From: an uncultured Ilumatobacter sp.
Lineage (GTDB): Bacteria > Actinomycetota > Acidimicrobiia > Acidimicrobiales > Ilumatobacteraceae
DNA: 64,000 nt
Assembly (NCBI GenBank): GCA_905182555.1
Contig: CAJJBX010000009.1
Location: 1-64,000 of the forward strand
Direction: 5' to 3'
Shown here: piece by piece, positions 41,636 through 50,462 of the stretch
Numbering within the stretch: the stretch's first letter is position 1
Layout: every line of letters begins with the position of its first letter
Position numbers and translations under genes: made by a program
The notes under the pieces: generated by a model
What the model saw: the letters and a program-made list of their open reading frames with translations, nothing else
Databases searched by the model: none
What the model was told of the DNA's origin: nothing

Positions 41636-41761
41636 CAAGGGCCGTCCGGGCCCATGGCCGATTCTTCCTGGTGAACGTTTGGGTCAACCTGGCGGGGTGC
41701 TGGCGGCGTGACGGGGATCCGAGAGTGGCTCGTTTGTCGCCTTCCACGCAAGAATGGGGGC

Positions 41762-42345
41762 ATGGCACTGCACGTCACTCGACCGACCATTTCGCAACTG
41801 CGTGCGCTCGCTGAGGCGTCGGCAGCGCACGAGCTGACCTACTCGCCAGTCGGCATCACCGCCGGGGGCACCGCTCCACCCGGCTATCGCTCCACCCGGC
41901 TATCGCCACGGCCACTGGTCCCGCAGGCTCGGGAACGGTCGCTCGGTCTTCGAACGCGCCTCCGACGCGCTTCGCGACTGGCGCATGCAATCAAGGTCAG
42001 GGCTGGTCGTCGCACACCCAGGACAACCGGCCGTCGGGGCAGTTGTTGCAATGGCCGCGCCCCTGCCCGTTGGCTACATCGACGTGGTGTGTCGCGTCGT
42101 CGTCCGTGGACGATCAGGACGACCAATTCGGGTTCACGTACGGAACGTTGCCGGTGCACCCTGAACAAGGCGAGGAGTCTTTTGCGATCGTCATTGCGCC
42201 AGACGGGGTCGTGACGGTGGAGATCACCGCGGTGTCGCGCTCGCGTCATCCGCTGGCTCGGGCATTCCCCCCGATAGCGCGACGGCTCCAACACATCGCG
42301 ACGAATCGGTACCTCGACGCCATGCAGTCGCTCGTCGCTGAGTAG
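41762..42345 (+). pseudogene. DUF1990 family protein, frameshifted
   Basis: Pieces in three frames make up one DUF1990 protein: the N-terminus 'PTISQLRALAEASAAHELTYSPVGITAGG', a middle 'FERASDALRDWRMQSRSGLVVAHPGQPAVGAVVAMAAPLPVGYIDVVCRVV', and the C-terminus 'FGFTYGTLPVHPEQGEESF' to 'HPLARAFPPIARRLQ'. A perfect 16-bp tandem duplication at 41873-41904 (GCTCCACCCGGCTATC twice) causes one shift; another lies near 42105. The function of the family is unknown. The duplication looks like a genuine mutation rather than a homopolymer error. Confidence 0.7.
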
Positions 42346-42404
42346 CCAACGAATATGGCCGTCTCGGATTGGCTCGGGCAAGCGACTGTTTTTTTGGGAG
42401 ACCC

Positions 42405-42600
42405 GTGTTGACAGAGATCAAGTACGGCGAGTGGATGTCAGACAACGATGCGCTGCTCTGGCGTATCGAGCGGGATCCACTGCTGCAGTCGACATCATGA
42501 CCCCCAACGGGCCGGGGTCGCCGTTCCCTGTTTGGGTCCGACATGCCAGGGTCGAAGAATTCTTTGCCTTTGGACCACTGGTGGGTGCAACGATCAATCT
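42405..42600 (+). pseudogene. Wax-ester synthase/diacylglycerol acyltransferase relic with large internal deletion
   Basis: A 31-codon frame (GTG 42405 with GGAG upstream) spells 'GEWMSDNDALLWRIERDPLLQS', the exact start of WS/DGAT enzymes. Directly after, another frame reads 'NGPGSPFPVWVRHARVEEFF' and 'AFGPLVGATINLA', which resembles a segment near the C-terminus of the same family (the NxPGP...SPVVEGAALN region). The roughly 350 residues between, including the HHxxxDG active site, are gone. The relic runs into the end of the blh gene. Confidence 0.6.
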
Positions 42601-43613
42601 CGCCCGCTCGGTTGCCTGGTCGCGAGCGGAGGCTTGGCTTTCCAGAGCCGTTCGACCACAACCATGTGGGGCAAGGTCAGCATGCTGACGAAGACCAGCG
42701 TGATCGGGACAATCAACTCGGTCTGGCCGAGCGACTGTGCGCCACCGACGAGTATCGCCAGCGCCGCGATTGACACGGCGCTGCGCGGCGCGACGAGGCG
42801 GGCGAGTTCCACTGGTCTCAATGCAGCCAAGCTTGTGCGGTGTCCGAGCACGTTGGCGAGGACGTTGAGGTGGTTCAGGGAGTGCCACAATCCGAAATAC
42901 ACCGCGAATCCGATGAGGGGGTCGGTCGCAACGAGTAGCGCCGTCAAAGAAATGATGGTGAATACCTCGCGCTTGATCGTTGCCCGATCGCCGATGCGCG
43001 GTGCGACGACGAGCCCGACAGCGAGTTGTTGACCGACCAGCACCGTTGACCAGAGGGCTGTATGCCCGGCGAGCCACGGCCACGAAGTCGGATCGAATCC
43101 GCCCATCCGTTCGATCACCGGGGCGACCGTGTTGAGATTCGCAACCAGTACGAGGCCGACCAAGAAGAGCCCGCGTGACAGCTGAATAGCGAGCTGATGC
43201 CAGCGGTCGATCCCGAGGTGGGCCAGATCGCTCTGTCCGAAGTGATGGATCGAGACGAGAAGGAATCCGGCCAGGGCAACCCCGGGGATCGCCAGCCAAA
43301 CCAAACCGTATGCCGCCATTGCTCCGATATAGAAAAGGTGAAACCGCAACTGCGAGACCTGCGCGATGGGGGCGAGCGCCGATGCCGATGGCCCGGTGCG
43401 TTGGACCGTCGTCGCGACGAGGTGATCGACCGCCCCGTGCGGAATTCCGAACAGGGCAATCACGAACACAACAATCGCGACCGAGACCGTGTCGTTCGAC
43501 GAGGTCGCCAACGCCACAACCGTCGCCAACGCCGTGATCGCCACCACCGACTGAAAGACTCGTGGCGACGTCGGTGCCCGACGTGCTCCCAGACGGGAGA
43601 CGAGCGCGGTCAT
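42594..43613 (-). CDS. blh: Brp/Blh-family beta-carotene 15,15'-dioxygenase
   Basis: This is a membrane protein of about 339 residues. The conserved histidine motifs are 'FGIPHGAVDHLVA', 'VSIHHFGQSDLAH' and 'GLWHSLNHLNVLANVLG', which bind the iron that cleaves beta-carotene into two retinals. ATG 43613 overlaps the crtY stop as ATGA; earlier ATG 43685 would lie inside crtY. It provides the chromophore for the rhodopsin at 39904 and is the last gene of the operon of two small membrane proteins, crtY and blh. Confidence 0.92.
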   Translation of the reverse strand: MTALVSRLGARRAPTSPRVFQSVVAITALATVVALATSSNDTVSVAIVVFVIALFGIPHGAVDHLVATTVQRTGPSASALAPIAQVSQLRFHLFYIGAMAAYGLVWLAIPGVALAGFLLVSIHHFGQSDLAHLGIDRWHQLAIQLSRGLFLVGLVLVANLNTVAPVIERMGGFDPTSWPWLAGHTALWSTVLVGQQLAVGLVVAPRIGDRATIKREVFTIISLTALLVATDPLIGFAVYFGLWHSLNHLNVLANVLGHRTSLAALRPVELARLVAPRSAVSIAALAILVGGAQSLGQTELIVPITLVFVSMLTLPHMVVVERLWKAKPPLATRQPSGRD

Positions 43614-44821
43614 GGGCGCCTGGTGATGGCAGTAGCTAGATCGGCGCCAAACTCGAGCGCAGCGGCTCGCAGGAACGGGGGCCACGGAAGCTTTGTGACC
43701 ATGCGTGCGTCTTTGCCAACTGTGCTGTCCTCATCGAGGAAGGTGAGTACGTCGTTGATTGGCGTGCGTGCGAAAAGGCGCTCGAAGATCGTGCGACCGT
43801 GCTCTGGGTGGTGATGCAGGATGTTGAGCAAGGTGCGATCGGCAAATCGGTAGCGACCCGCCGGTTGGGGGAGTGCCGTCGGCGCAGTGTTGTTGGCCCA
43901 GTGACCGATCAAATGACGAGCCTGGGCATGGATCCGCTGAAAGGTGTAGCCGCTTGTCGGTTTCGTCATTCCACCGACCGTGCCGACGTTCCAGACGTGC
44001 TGGCCCCATTGCTGGCCGCGGCGCCGATCATCCATGGGGATGACGCCGTACTCGGTGCGCTCGATCGACACGTCGCCGGCTCCGAGTCGCTCGAGATACT
44101 GACGGATCTGCGCATCGTAGAACGCCGGGTCGCAAGACTCGAGGGAGAACATAGTCAACTCGACGAGCGCTCGATTCCGTGCCTCGGGAAGAACGTAAAA
44201 GAATGCCGTGGCCTCGAGTTGGTCCGTGTCGAAATCCATCAACGTTGCGGCCAGGGGATCGAAGATCGGGTATTGGGTCCGAACTTCCCATCCACCAAAA
44301 TGCTGCCGAAGTGGATGACGGACGCGATTTGCGTTGTCGGACGGCGAGAGCTGTGTACTTTGGAGCACCAGTGGCGCTCGGAGCTCCCCTTCAGGGAGTT
44401 CAACGACACCGCCTTGGCAATCGTCACGAAGCCCGGTGATGTCTTGGGCAACAAATTGAATATTGGGCCTTCTGGCTGCCTCGCCGAGTATTGCTGCGTC
44501 GTAGTCCCGCTGTCTGACTCGGTGGTAGAGCCGCTGGCCAGATCTTGAGGTGCGGTTGCCCGTTCTATGCTGAAGTTGGCCGACGGTTTCCCATCCGGGG
44601 AATCGGACCTTCAACCGGTCCCAGCTTCGGTCGGCGAGGTGGGCGAACGGTGCATTTTGGGTTCCCCAAAACGCCCAGGAACGATCGTCACCGACCTCAA
44701 AGTTGCGGTCGATGACAATCACATTCCGGTGTTCGTTTGGCCGCTGCATGACCTGCCAGAGTGCACTCAATCCGGCGCAGCCCGCTCCGGCAATAATCAG
44801 ATCAGCATCGAAGGTAGCCAC
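43610..44821 (-). CDS. crtY: Lycopene beta-cyclase
   Basis: This 403-residue CrtY-type flavoprotein has the N-terminal dinucleotide motif 'DLIIAGAGCAGLSALWQVM', 'DDRSWAFWG', 'VLQSTQLSPSDN', 'DFDTDQLEATAFFYVLPEARNRALVELTMFS' and 'YGVIPMDDRRRGQQWGQHVWNVGTVGGMTKPTSGYTFQRI'. All are conserved in bacterial CrtY, which cyclises lycopene to beta-carotene using reduced FAD. It starts at 44821, 11 bp after the small membrane gene. Earlier carotenoid genes (crtE, crtB, crtI) are not in the window. Confidence 0.93.
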   Translation of the reverse strand: MATFDADLIIAGAGCAGLSALWQVMQRPNEHRNVIVIDRNFEVGDDRSWAFWGTQNAPFAHLADRSWDRLKVRFPGWETVGQLQHRTGNRTSRSGQRLYHRVRQRDYDAAILGEAARRPNIQFVAQDITGLRDDCQGGVVELPEGELRAPLVLQSTQLSPSDNANRVRHPLRQHFGGWEVRTQYPIFDPLAATLMDFDTDQLEATAFFYVLPEARNRALVELTMFSLESCDPAFYDAQIRQYLERLGAGDVSIERTEYGVIPMDDRRRGQQWGQHVWNVGTVGGMTKPTSGYTFQRIHAQARHLIGHWANNTAPTALPQPAGRYRFADRTLLNILHHHPEHGRTIFERLFARTPINDVLTFLDEDSTVGKDARMVTKLPWPPFLRAAALEFGADLATAITRRP

Positions 44822-44832
44822 AGGCTCACTGC

Positions 44833-45027
44833 CTAAAAGTCGGCGCGGATGACGTCTCGAGTTGGTAGATCACCGTCTGGATCTCCTGATTGACCGACAT
44901 TTTTGGGAGCGAGTTCCGGGCTCGCCTTGATCTGCTGCTTGGTCAATTGCACCCCGCCGGCGATGATCGTGCCGTAGACGGTGAGAAAGAAGACGAGCAC
45001 ACCCACCCCGAAAATGACGACTGTCAT
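44833..45027 (-). CDS. Small single-span membrane protein, 64 residues, in the carotenoid operon
   Basis: One N-terminal membrane helix (VVIFGVGVLVFFLTVYGTII) is followed by a 40-residue polar tail (GGVQLTKQQIKASPELAPKN...). I know no family. It overlaps the preceding small gene by ATGA and sits 11 bp before crtY, so expression with the retinal pathway is likely. It might organise the cyclase or rhodopsin in the membrane; that is speculation. Confidence 0.65.
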   Translation of the reverse strand: MTVVIFGVGVLVFFLTVYGTIIAGGVQLTKQQIKASPELAPKNVGQSGDPDGDLPTRDVIRADF

Positions 45028-45257
45028 GAGCTGATGCTCTCGCTCTCGGTCGCTTCGACCGTATTTCTCGCCTGCGTGATGATCAACGTGCCGAGCGAAT
45101 GAATCGACGGGACCCAGAGACCGACGAAGATGCCAGCGTTCTCTTCGCCGAGTGCGAAGTACAGGTACACCGAAAACAGGAACGACATGAAGCCGGCCAC
45201 GAGAAACGGGAGTCTGATTTTGATGTCCGGTGGGAGCATTTTGAGCGGGTTTTTCAC
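45024..45257 (-). CDS. Small two-span membrane protein, 77 residues, first gene of the carotenoid operon
   Basis: GTG 45257 is preceded by AGGAAAGG, and a good promoter lies 26 bp upstream. The protein (KNPLKMLPPDIKIRLPFLVAG...) has two hydrophobic helices: 'LPFLVAGFMSFLFSVYLYFAL' shortened by a base or two, and 'NAGIFVGLWVPSIHSLGTLII'. The ending TQARNTVEATESESISS is polar. No family is recognised. An unbroken operon of this gene, the 64-residue gene, crtY and blh is indicated by overlaps. Confidence 0.68.
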   Translation of the reverse strand: MKNPLKMLPPDIKIRLPFLVAGFMSFLFSVYLYFALGEENAGIFVGLWVPSIHSLGTLIITQARNTVEATESESISS

Positions 45258-45282
45258 GAGAGGACCTTTCCTCAGTAGAGCT

Positions 45283-45311
45283 TTATTACATTTTAGCAAG
45301 AATAAAATCAA
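45283..45311 (-). promoter_or_regulatory. Sigma70-type promoter of the carotenoid operon
   Basis: On the minus strand TTGATT (45311-45306) and TAATAA (45288-45283) are separated by 17 bp, near consensus. Transcription would start about 20 bp before the GTG at 45257. TTAGCAAGA within the spacer (plus strand) resembles the TTAGCGAGA unit at the rhodopsin promoter, so the same photoregulator might bind here. Confidence 0.65.
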
Positions 45312-45413
45312 ACGCAAGAACTGATTTCTGTGGTGGTAGCGGTAACGGTGACGACGCGTGCAAACGCTGAGCTCGTCAAGGCCCTCAGAACTCCGGTCGC
45401 CTAAGATAGCAAT

Positions 45414-45791
45414 ATGAAGATCGTCGGCCGAACCGCTCAAACAGTCGCAGCACTCTGGATCATCAACGTCTGGTTCAACCGATTTGGGAAAGACACTGGT
45501 TACCGCGGCGGCGGAGCGACCAATATGCAAGAAGAATTCGCCGAGTACGGGTTCTCGAAAAACCAGATGTATGCCGTTGGCGCGGCCAAGGTCAGCCTGG
45601 CGACCCTCATGCTGGCCGGGCACGCAGCCCCCAAGCTTGTCCGCCCGGCCTCGACTGGCCTCGCAATGTTTATGCTCGGAGCAATCGGCATGCACATCAA
45701 GGTCAAGGACCCCATCAAGCGTTCAATGCCTGCGATCACGGTGCTGACTCTGTCGACCGTGGCGGCGGTCTTTGCCGACGGAAGCGACTGA
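45414..45791 (+). CDS. DoxX-like membrane protein, 125 residues
   Basis: This small protein with about four helices starts 'MKIVGRTAQTVAALWIINVWFNRFGKDTGYRGGG', followed by 'EEFAEYGFSKNQMYAVGAAKVSLATLMLAGH'. The NRF..G and helix pattern are those of DoxX-like proteins, which are poorly understood and linked to thiol or quinone redox. It is divergent from the carotenoid operon, so its promoter lies in the same 156-bp region. Confidence 0.6.
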   Translation: MKIVGRTAQTVAALWIINVWFNRFGKDTGYRGGGATNMQEEFAEYGFSKNQMYAVGAAKVSLATLMLAGHAAPKLVRPASTGLAMFMLGAIGMHIKVKDPIKRSMPAITVLTLSTVAAVFADGSD

Positions 45792-45854
45792 CAAACGCCG
45801 TCGCTGAGCCTGGCGTCGCTGAGCCTGGACTCATTGCACGGGCGCTCGCTCAAT

Positions 45855-46193
45855 TCATTGGGCGATGAACAGAACCACCAGCGTCGCGTTCAAGACGGCG
45901 AGGCTTCCTGCAGGAATCATCAGTCGTGGCGCATCGCGAATTTTGTAACGAGCGGCAAGCCCGAGCAACATCATCAATGTGAGCCCACTGGCTGCGGCAG
46001 CCCCGAGTGGAGCGACGACGATCCCGAGCGCCACGCCGGCAGCGCCCAACATTTGCATCGAACCAACGAAAACCCGCATCTTCGGCATGCCGTAACGATC
46101 GAACTCACCGCGAGGTCGATCGGCAAAGAGTGTTTCGCTCCCGTAGTAGAGGAACGCCAGTGCCGAGACGGCAGCGAGGGTCACCAGAAGCAT
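45855..46193 (-). CDS. DoxX-like membrane protein, 112 residues
   Basis: This four-helix protein has 'ALAFLYYGSETLFADRPRGEFDRYGMPKMRVFVGSMQMLGAAGVALGI', a DoxX-like pattern (F/Y-x-G...LG). It converges with the preceding DoxX-like gene and lies 63 bp from the MpaB-type gene start region. Function unknown. Confidence 0.6.
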   Translation of the reverse strand: MLLVTLAAVSALAFLYYGSETLFADRPRGEFDRYGMPKMRVFVGSMQMLGAAGVALGIVVAPLGAAAASGLTLMMLLGLAARYKIRDAPRLMIPAGSLAVLNATLVVLFIAQ

Positions 46194-46256
46194 GCACGAG
46201 CTGACTGTATGGCCTCGACGCCGGTTCGACTGTTTGGGTTGCGCATTGGCTCGCCG

Positions 46257-47228
46257 TCAGTCTGAGGTTTCGGAACGGGTGGTGTTTGTCGCTCGGATCA
46301 TTTCGACGGCGTCCTCTGGGAGGGGTTGGCGGAACAGGCCGGGCGGCACGGGTGCTCCGGCCCTGACCAGGGCCAGGTGCCAGGACGGTGATGATCCGAG
46401 TGTCCAGCGCAGGCTACGCACGACGGCGCCGCCGATGTGCGATCGTGCTGGGGACGGTCGCAGGCCCAGAATGTTGGTTATCCGTGAGGGAATGGTTGAC
46501 ACCGCTGCATCTGAGAGCGGCCTGTAGCCCAGCTTGACGCCCAGCGGGAGCGGTGGATTGCGAAGGAAGGCAGTGGCGTTGGCCTGGTCGGCTGAAGCGC
46601 ACAAGGCCGGATGGTCCGCTACCCACTCGGACAGCTCGTTCGCTGTGAGTGGAAGGGGAGATGCTCCGAGGAGGGCCCCGATCGTGGCCTGCTCGGCGAC
46701 GAACTGATCGGCCTCAAGCACCGAGAGTCGCTCGGGGCCAAAGGTTTGGTATGCCACTAAAAACGAGTCGGTCAAGACGTTGTGCACCCACGCAGCCAAT
46801 TCTGGGTGGGCGGCGCTGTACGGCTTGCCCCGTGCCGACTCGCCGCGCACCGGACGGTGCGCTGAACGCACCTCGGCCACGGCGGCCTCGACCTCTGGTT
46901 GGGAGCCATAGGTGGTCTCGGTGACGTAGAACGATGTTCGGTTGAGTCGCCCGAATGGGTCGCTCCGGTAGCGAGAGTGCTGCTCGACGCCGGCAACGAC
47001 CTCCGGGTGGGCGGCCTGAACGAGCAGCGCTCGGACCCCGCCAACAAACGCCGCAGTGTCACCGATGACGCGCCACGAAATGGAGTCGGGGCCGAGTAGG
47101 CCCCGATCGCCCCGATAGTCCAAGGTGTTCTCGAGCGGCGTAGGGCCGTGAGAAAACAGCGATGTCGTGGCGGAGACGACTTGGTCACGGAGGTAATTGA
47201 TCATGGTGTCAGCAGAACGTTGCCCCAT
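46257..47228 (-). CDS. MpaB/rubber-oxygenase-like protein (DUF2236)
   Basis: This 323-residue protein has the DUF2236 pattern 'ISWRVIGDTAAFVGGVRALLVQAAHPEVVAGVEQHSRYRSDPFGRLNRTSFYVTETTYG', with 'HRPVRGESARGKPYSAAHPELAAWVHNVLTDSFLVAYQTFG'. The family includes the latex-clearing and MpaB heme oxygenases; conserved His residues in 'AAHPEV' and 'HPELAAWVH' may bind heme. Start is ATG 47228, with ATG 47204 as an alternative. The upstream region is shared with the MerR gene. Confidence 0.85.
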   Translation of the reverse strand: MGQRSADTMINYLRDQVVSATTSLFSHGPTPLENTLDYRGDRGLLGPDSISWRVIGDTAAFVGGVRALLVQAAHPEVVAGVEQHSRYRSDPFGRLNRTSFYVTETTYGSQPEVEAAVAEVRSAHRPVRGESARGKPYSAAHPELAAWVHNVLTDSFLVAYQTFGPERLSVLEADQFVAEQATIGALLGASPLPLTANELSEWVADHPALCASADQANATAFLRNPPLPLGVKLGYRPLSDAAVSTIPSRITNILGLRPSPARSHIGGAVVRSLRWTLGSSPSWHLALVRAGAPVPPGLFRQPLPEDAVEMIRATNTTRSETSD

Positions 47229-47470
47229 AAAATGTAGTGATGGCTCCAGTCACATGCTCGATCGTTGTCCAGACTTTTTCGCGCGTCATGTGTTCGAGCC
47301 TGTTTGGGATTACCGCCGCGCTTTTGGTCGAGGGACAGGTCCCGCTTCGTCATGCAGGCACGGCAACCGAAGATGCATCATGAAGAATAAACCTCTTTCG
47401 CGTAGCTCCCGGCGAGCACCAAAGACTCCAGCCGACAGCAATGTCGTACGGGCCTGTTCTCGATACCTTG

Positions 47471-47875
47471 ATGAGCATGAAGATCGGTGAACTTGCCAAC
47501 ACCGCGGGTGTCACGACGAAGACCATTCGGTACTACGAGTCGATTGGCGTACTCGACGAACCAGCTCGAAGCGAATCGGGGTACCGCTCCTACGGACCTG
47601 CTGCGATTGAACGACTTGACTTCGTCAAGCAAGCTCAGTCATCTGGCCTTGCACTCGCCGAGATCAGGTCGATCCTTGAGATCAAAGATCAGGGCGGCCA
47701 GACGTGCGAACACACCACCTCTTTACTGCGGTGGCATCTCGATGAACTCGATGCCAAGATTGTTGAACTGCAAACCGCCCGGGTCGAACTGCAAGCGATG
47801 TACAAGCGTGCCGGTGCGCTCGACCCGGCCGAGTGCACCGACGCGAACCGCTGCCAGATCATCACTGCCGAGTAA
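47471..47875 (+). CDS. MerR-family metal regulator (CueR/heavy-metal type)
   Basis: This is a protein of about 134 residues: helix-turn-helix 'KIGELANTAGVTTKTIRYYESIGVLDEPARSESGYRSYGPAAIERLDFVKQAQSSGLALAEIRSIL', dimerisation helix, and a C-terminal metal region with Cys in 'GGQTCEHTT' and 'DPAECTDANRCQII'. This is close to the CueR/ZntR/MerR group. The start ATG 47471 (or 47477) matches the family N-terminus. The copper ATPase follows 87 bp later behind a classic MerR-type promoter, so the regulator most likely senses copper(I), although three cysteines leave other metals possible. Confidence 0.88.
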   Translation: MSMKIGELANTAGVTTKTIRYYESIGVLDEPARSESGYRSYGPAAIERLDFVKQAQSSGLALAEIRSILEIKDQGGQTCEHTTSLLRWHLDELDAKIVELQTARVELQAMYKRAGALDPAECTDANRCQIITAE

Positions 47876-47900
47876 CCGGTCACGATGTGACCAACGCCGC

Positions 47901-47956
47901 TTGACCCTTCCCTTGACCTTTTCCTTGACCTTGCCCTGGACTGGAAGGCGTACGTT
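47901..47956 (+). promoter_or_regulatory. MerR-type promoter with 20-bp spacer and 12-bp tandem TTGACC repeats
   Basis: TTGACC (47925-47930) and TACGTT (47951-47956) are 20 bp apart, the over-long spacing that MerR activators correct by twisting DNA. The spacer holds the dyad CCTTGCC/GGAAGG. TTGACC is also the third of three copies at 12-bp steps (47901, 47913, 47925). The transcript would begin at about 47963, exactly at the ATG, so copA mRNA may be leaderless. Confidence 0.7.
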
Positions 47957-47962
47957 GAAGTG

Positions 47963-50462
47963 ATGACCGATCAGCACGTCGCTCACGAACAGACGCTCGA
48001 CCTCGGCGTCGATGGCATGACCTGCGGCTCGTGTGCGGCGCGGATCCAGAAAACCCTCGCCAAGCAGCCCGGCGTCTCCAACGCGGAGGTGAACTTCGCG
48101 ACGGGCCGGGTTCGCCTGTCTCTCGACGGCACAGCGGATCTAGTTGGCTTACAAACGGCGGTCGACAAGGCTGGCTACACACTCCACGGGCCTGGGCCCG
48201 TCGAAACCGCAGTGGGTGACTTCGCCGTTGGCGGCATGACGTGCGGCTCGTGTGCCGCACGCATCCGCAAAGTGCTTCAACGGCAGCCCGGAGTTGCCGA
48301 CGCTGAAGTCAACTACGCGACCGGCCGAGCCGTCGTTACCCCCGTTCCTGGCGCCACCTTCGACTCAGCTCTCCTCGTCGACGCTGTCAAAAAGGCCGGC
48401 TACGAACTCACTGGTCGCAACGACAACGCCGCCCGCAACAACGCCGCCCGCGACGCCGTCGCATCGGGCCCAACCGCAGCCGAGCGCGCCGATCAGGCCG
48501 ACGCCGACGAGGCAAAACATCGGGCGCTGTGGCTCCGACGGGCCGTGATCTCGGCACCGGTTGCCTTGTTCATGGTGTCGACCATGCTGTACCACGACTT
48601 CGCAATGGAGAACACGTGGTTGCGATGGCTGCAGTTCGCGCTCGCGATTTCGATCCAGTTCTACGTGGGTTGGCCGATCCTCGTCGGCGCTGCACAACGC
48701 GCCCGCCACCTCGCAGCGAACATGGACACGTTGATCACGATGGGCACGCTCTCGGCGTTCACGTTCTCGACCTACCAATTGTTGACCGGCGGGATGGAGC
48801 TGTACTTCGAAGCTGCCGTGGTGATCATGTTCTTCATCACCTTGGGCCGGTACCTCGAAGCCCGTGCAAAGGGCCGTGCCGGCAAGGCACTGCGAGCCCT
48901 CGTCGAGTTGGGCGCCAAAGAAGCACGCCTTGTGCGTGATGGCGTCGAGGAGATGGTGCCGGTTGAGTCGGTGCAGGTCGGTGACCTCGTCAAGATCCGG
49001 CCCGGCGAGAAGGTGCCCGTCGATGGCGAAGTCGTCGAAGGTGCGAGCGCTGTGGACGAATCGATGCTGACCGGTGAATCGCTCCCGGTCGACAAGCAGT
49101 CAGGCAACAAGGTTGCAGGAGCCACGCTCAACACCTCCGGTGTCCTCACCATCAGGGCGACGGCGATCGGCTCAGAAACGGCACTCGCCCAGATCGTCAA
49201 ACTCGTCGAAGACGCCCAGACCGGAAAGTCTGCAGCGCAGCGTTTGGCTGACCAAATTTCAGCGGTGTTCGTCCCGGTCGTGATGTCGATCTCGTTGCTC
49301 ACGTTCCTGGGCTGGACCGTCATTGGCGGCAGCGTCAGCAACGGCGTGTACGCCGCGGTTGCGGTGCTGATCATTGCTTGCCCGTGCGCGCTCGGGTTGG
49401 CAACGCCGATGGCGATCATGGTCGGTACCGGACGCGGAGCCCAGCTCGGGATCCTCATCAAGTCTGTCGAAGTGCTCGAACGCACTCGACGCATCACCAC
49501 GGTGGTGTTTGACAAGACCGGCACACTTACCGAAGGCGCCATGTCGGTCACCGACATCGTCACGATCGATGGCACAAGCGAAGCTGACCTCATCGCCCGG
49601 GCAGGTGCCGTTGAAGCTGACAGCGAGCACCCGATTGGTCAAGCCATCGCCGTCGCCGCAAGGCAATCGCATGGCTCGCTCGACCCGGTCATCGAGTTCG
49701 AGACCATTATTGGCCACGGCATCCGTGCCGACGTCGACGGCACGGCCGTGTGGGTTGGGCGACGCGAGCTCGCCGCTCAGGCATCACTTGAACTTCCAGG
49801 CTGGCTCGACGACGAAGCGGTCAAGCTCGAGAACCAGGGCCGGACCACAGTGTTCGCTGGCTGGGACGGCGAGGTCCGCGGCGTCATCGCTGTCGCCGAC
49901 ACCTTGAAAGCGTCAGCAGTCGACACCGTCAAAAAGCTCCATGGACTCGGCTTGACAGTCGCGATGATCACGGGCGACAACGCTCGCACCGCTCAGTCGA
50001 TCGCCGATGCCGTCGGTATCGACCGAGTTATTGCCGAAGTGCTCCCCCAAGCACAAGCAGGACATCGTCCGGCTCCTCAAGGATGCCGGCGAGATCGTCG
50101 CGATGACCGGCGACGGCGTCAACGACGCACCCGCGCTCAAGCTCGCGGACATCGGTATCGCGATTGGCACCGGGACCGATGTCGCCATCGAGTCCAGCGA
50201 CCTCACCCTCATGCGTGGCGACGTCGCCGGCGTCATGACGGCGATCGAACTTTCCCGACGGACGTACCGCACCATCGTGCAGAACTTGTTCTGGGCGTTC
50301 GGCTACAACACCATCGCCATTCCGCTCGCAGTGTCTGGCCTCCTGAGCCCGCTCATTGCCGGTGCAGCGATGGCGTTCTCGTCGATCAGCGTCGTCATTA
50401 ACAGCATCCGGCTCCGCCGTTTTGCACCTTCGGACCAACACCGATCCAGGAGATCCACATGA
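47963..50462 (+). CDS. copA: Copper-exporting P-type ATPase (CopA), frameshifted at 50045-50049
   Basis: Two N-terminal heavy-metal domains ([15 protein letters not shown] from residue 18 and [15 protein letters not shown] near 92) precede eight membrane helices. Also present are the actuator TGESLPV, the CPC transport motif in '[16 protein letters not shown]', the phosphorylation site DKTGTLT and 'SEHPIGQAI'. The frame breaks at 'EVLPQ', in a run of five Cs. Removing one C continues with '[36 protein letters not shown]' to a stop at 50462 that overlaps copZ by 4 bases. Total length is then about 832 residues, normal for the family with two metal domains. It exports cytosolic copper(I). Confidence 0.9.

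Noticed and set aside
47901-47930. TTGACC tandem repeats as a CRISPR or satellite
   Set aside because: Only three short units occur, and the last is the -35 box of copA; no spacers or cas genes are near.
50040-50060. Programmed frameshift in copA giving a separate chaperone, as in E. coli
   Set aside because: The E. coli event occurs just after the first metal domain; here the break is deep in the ATP-binding domain and a dedicated copZ gene is present.
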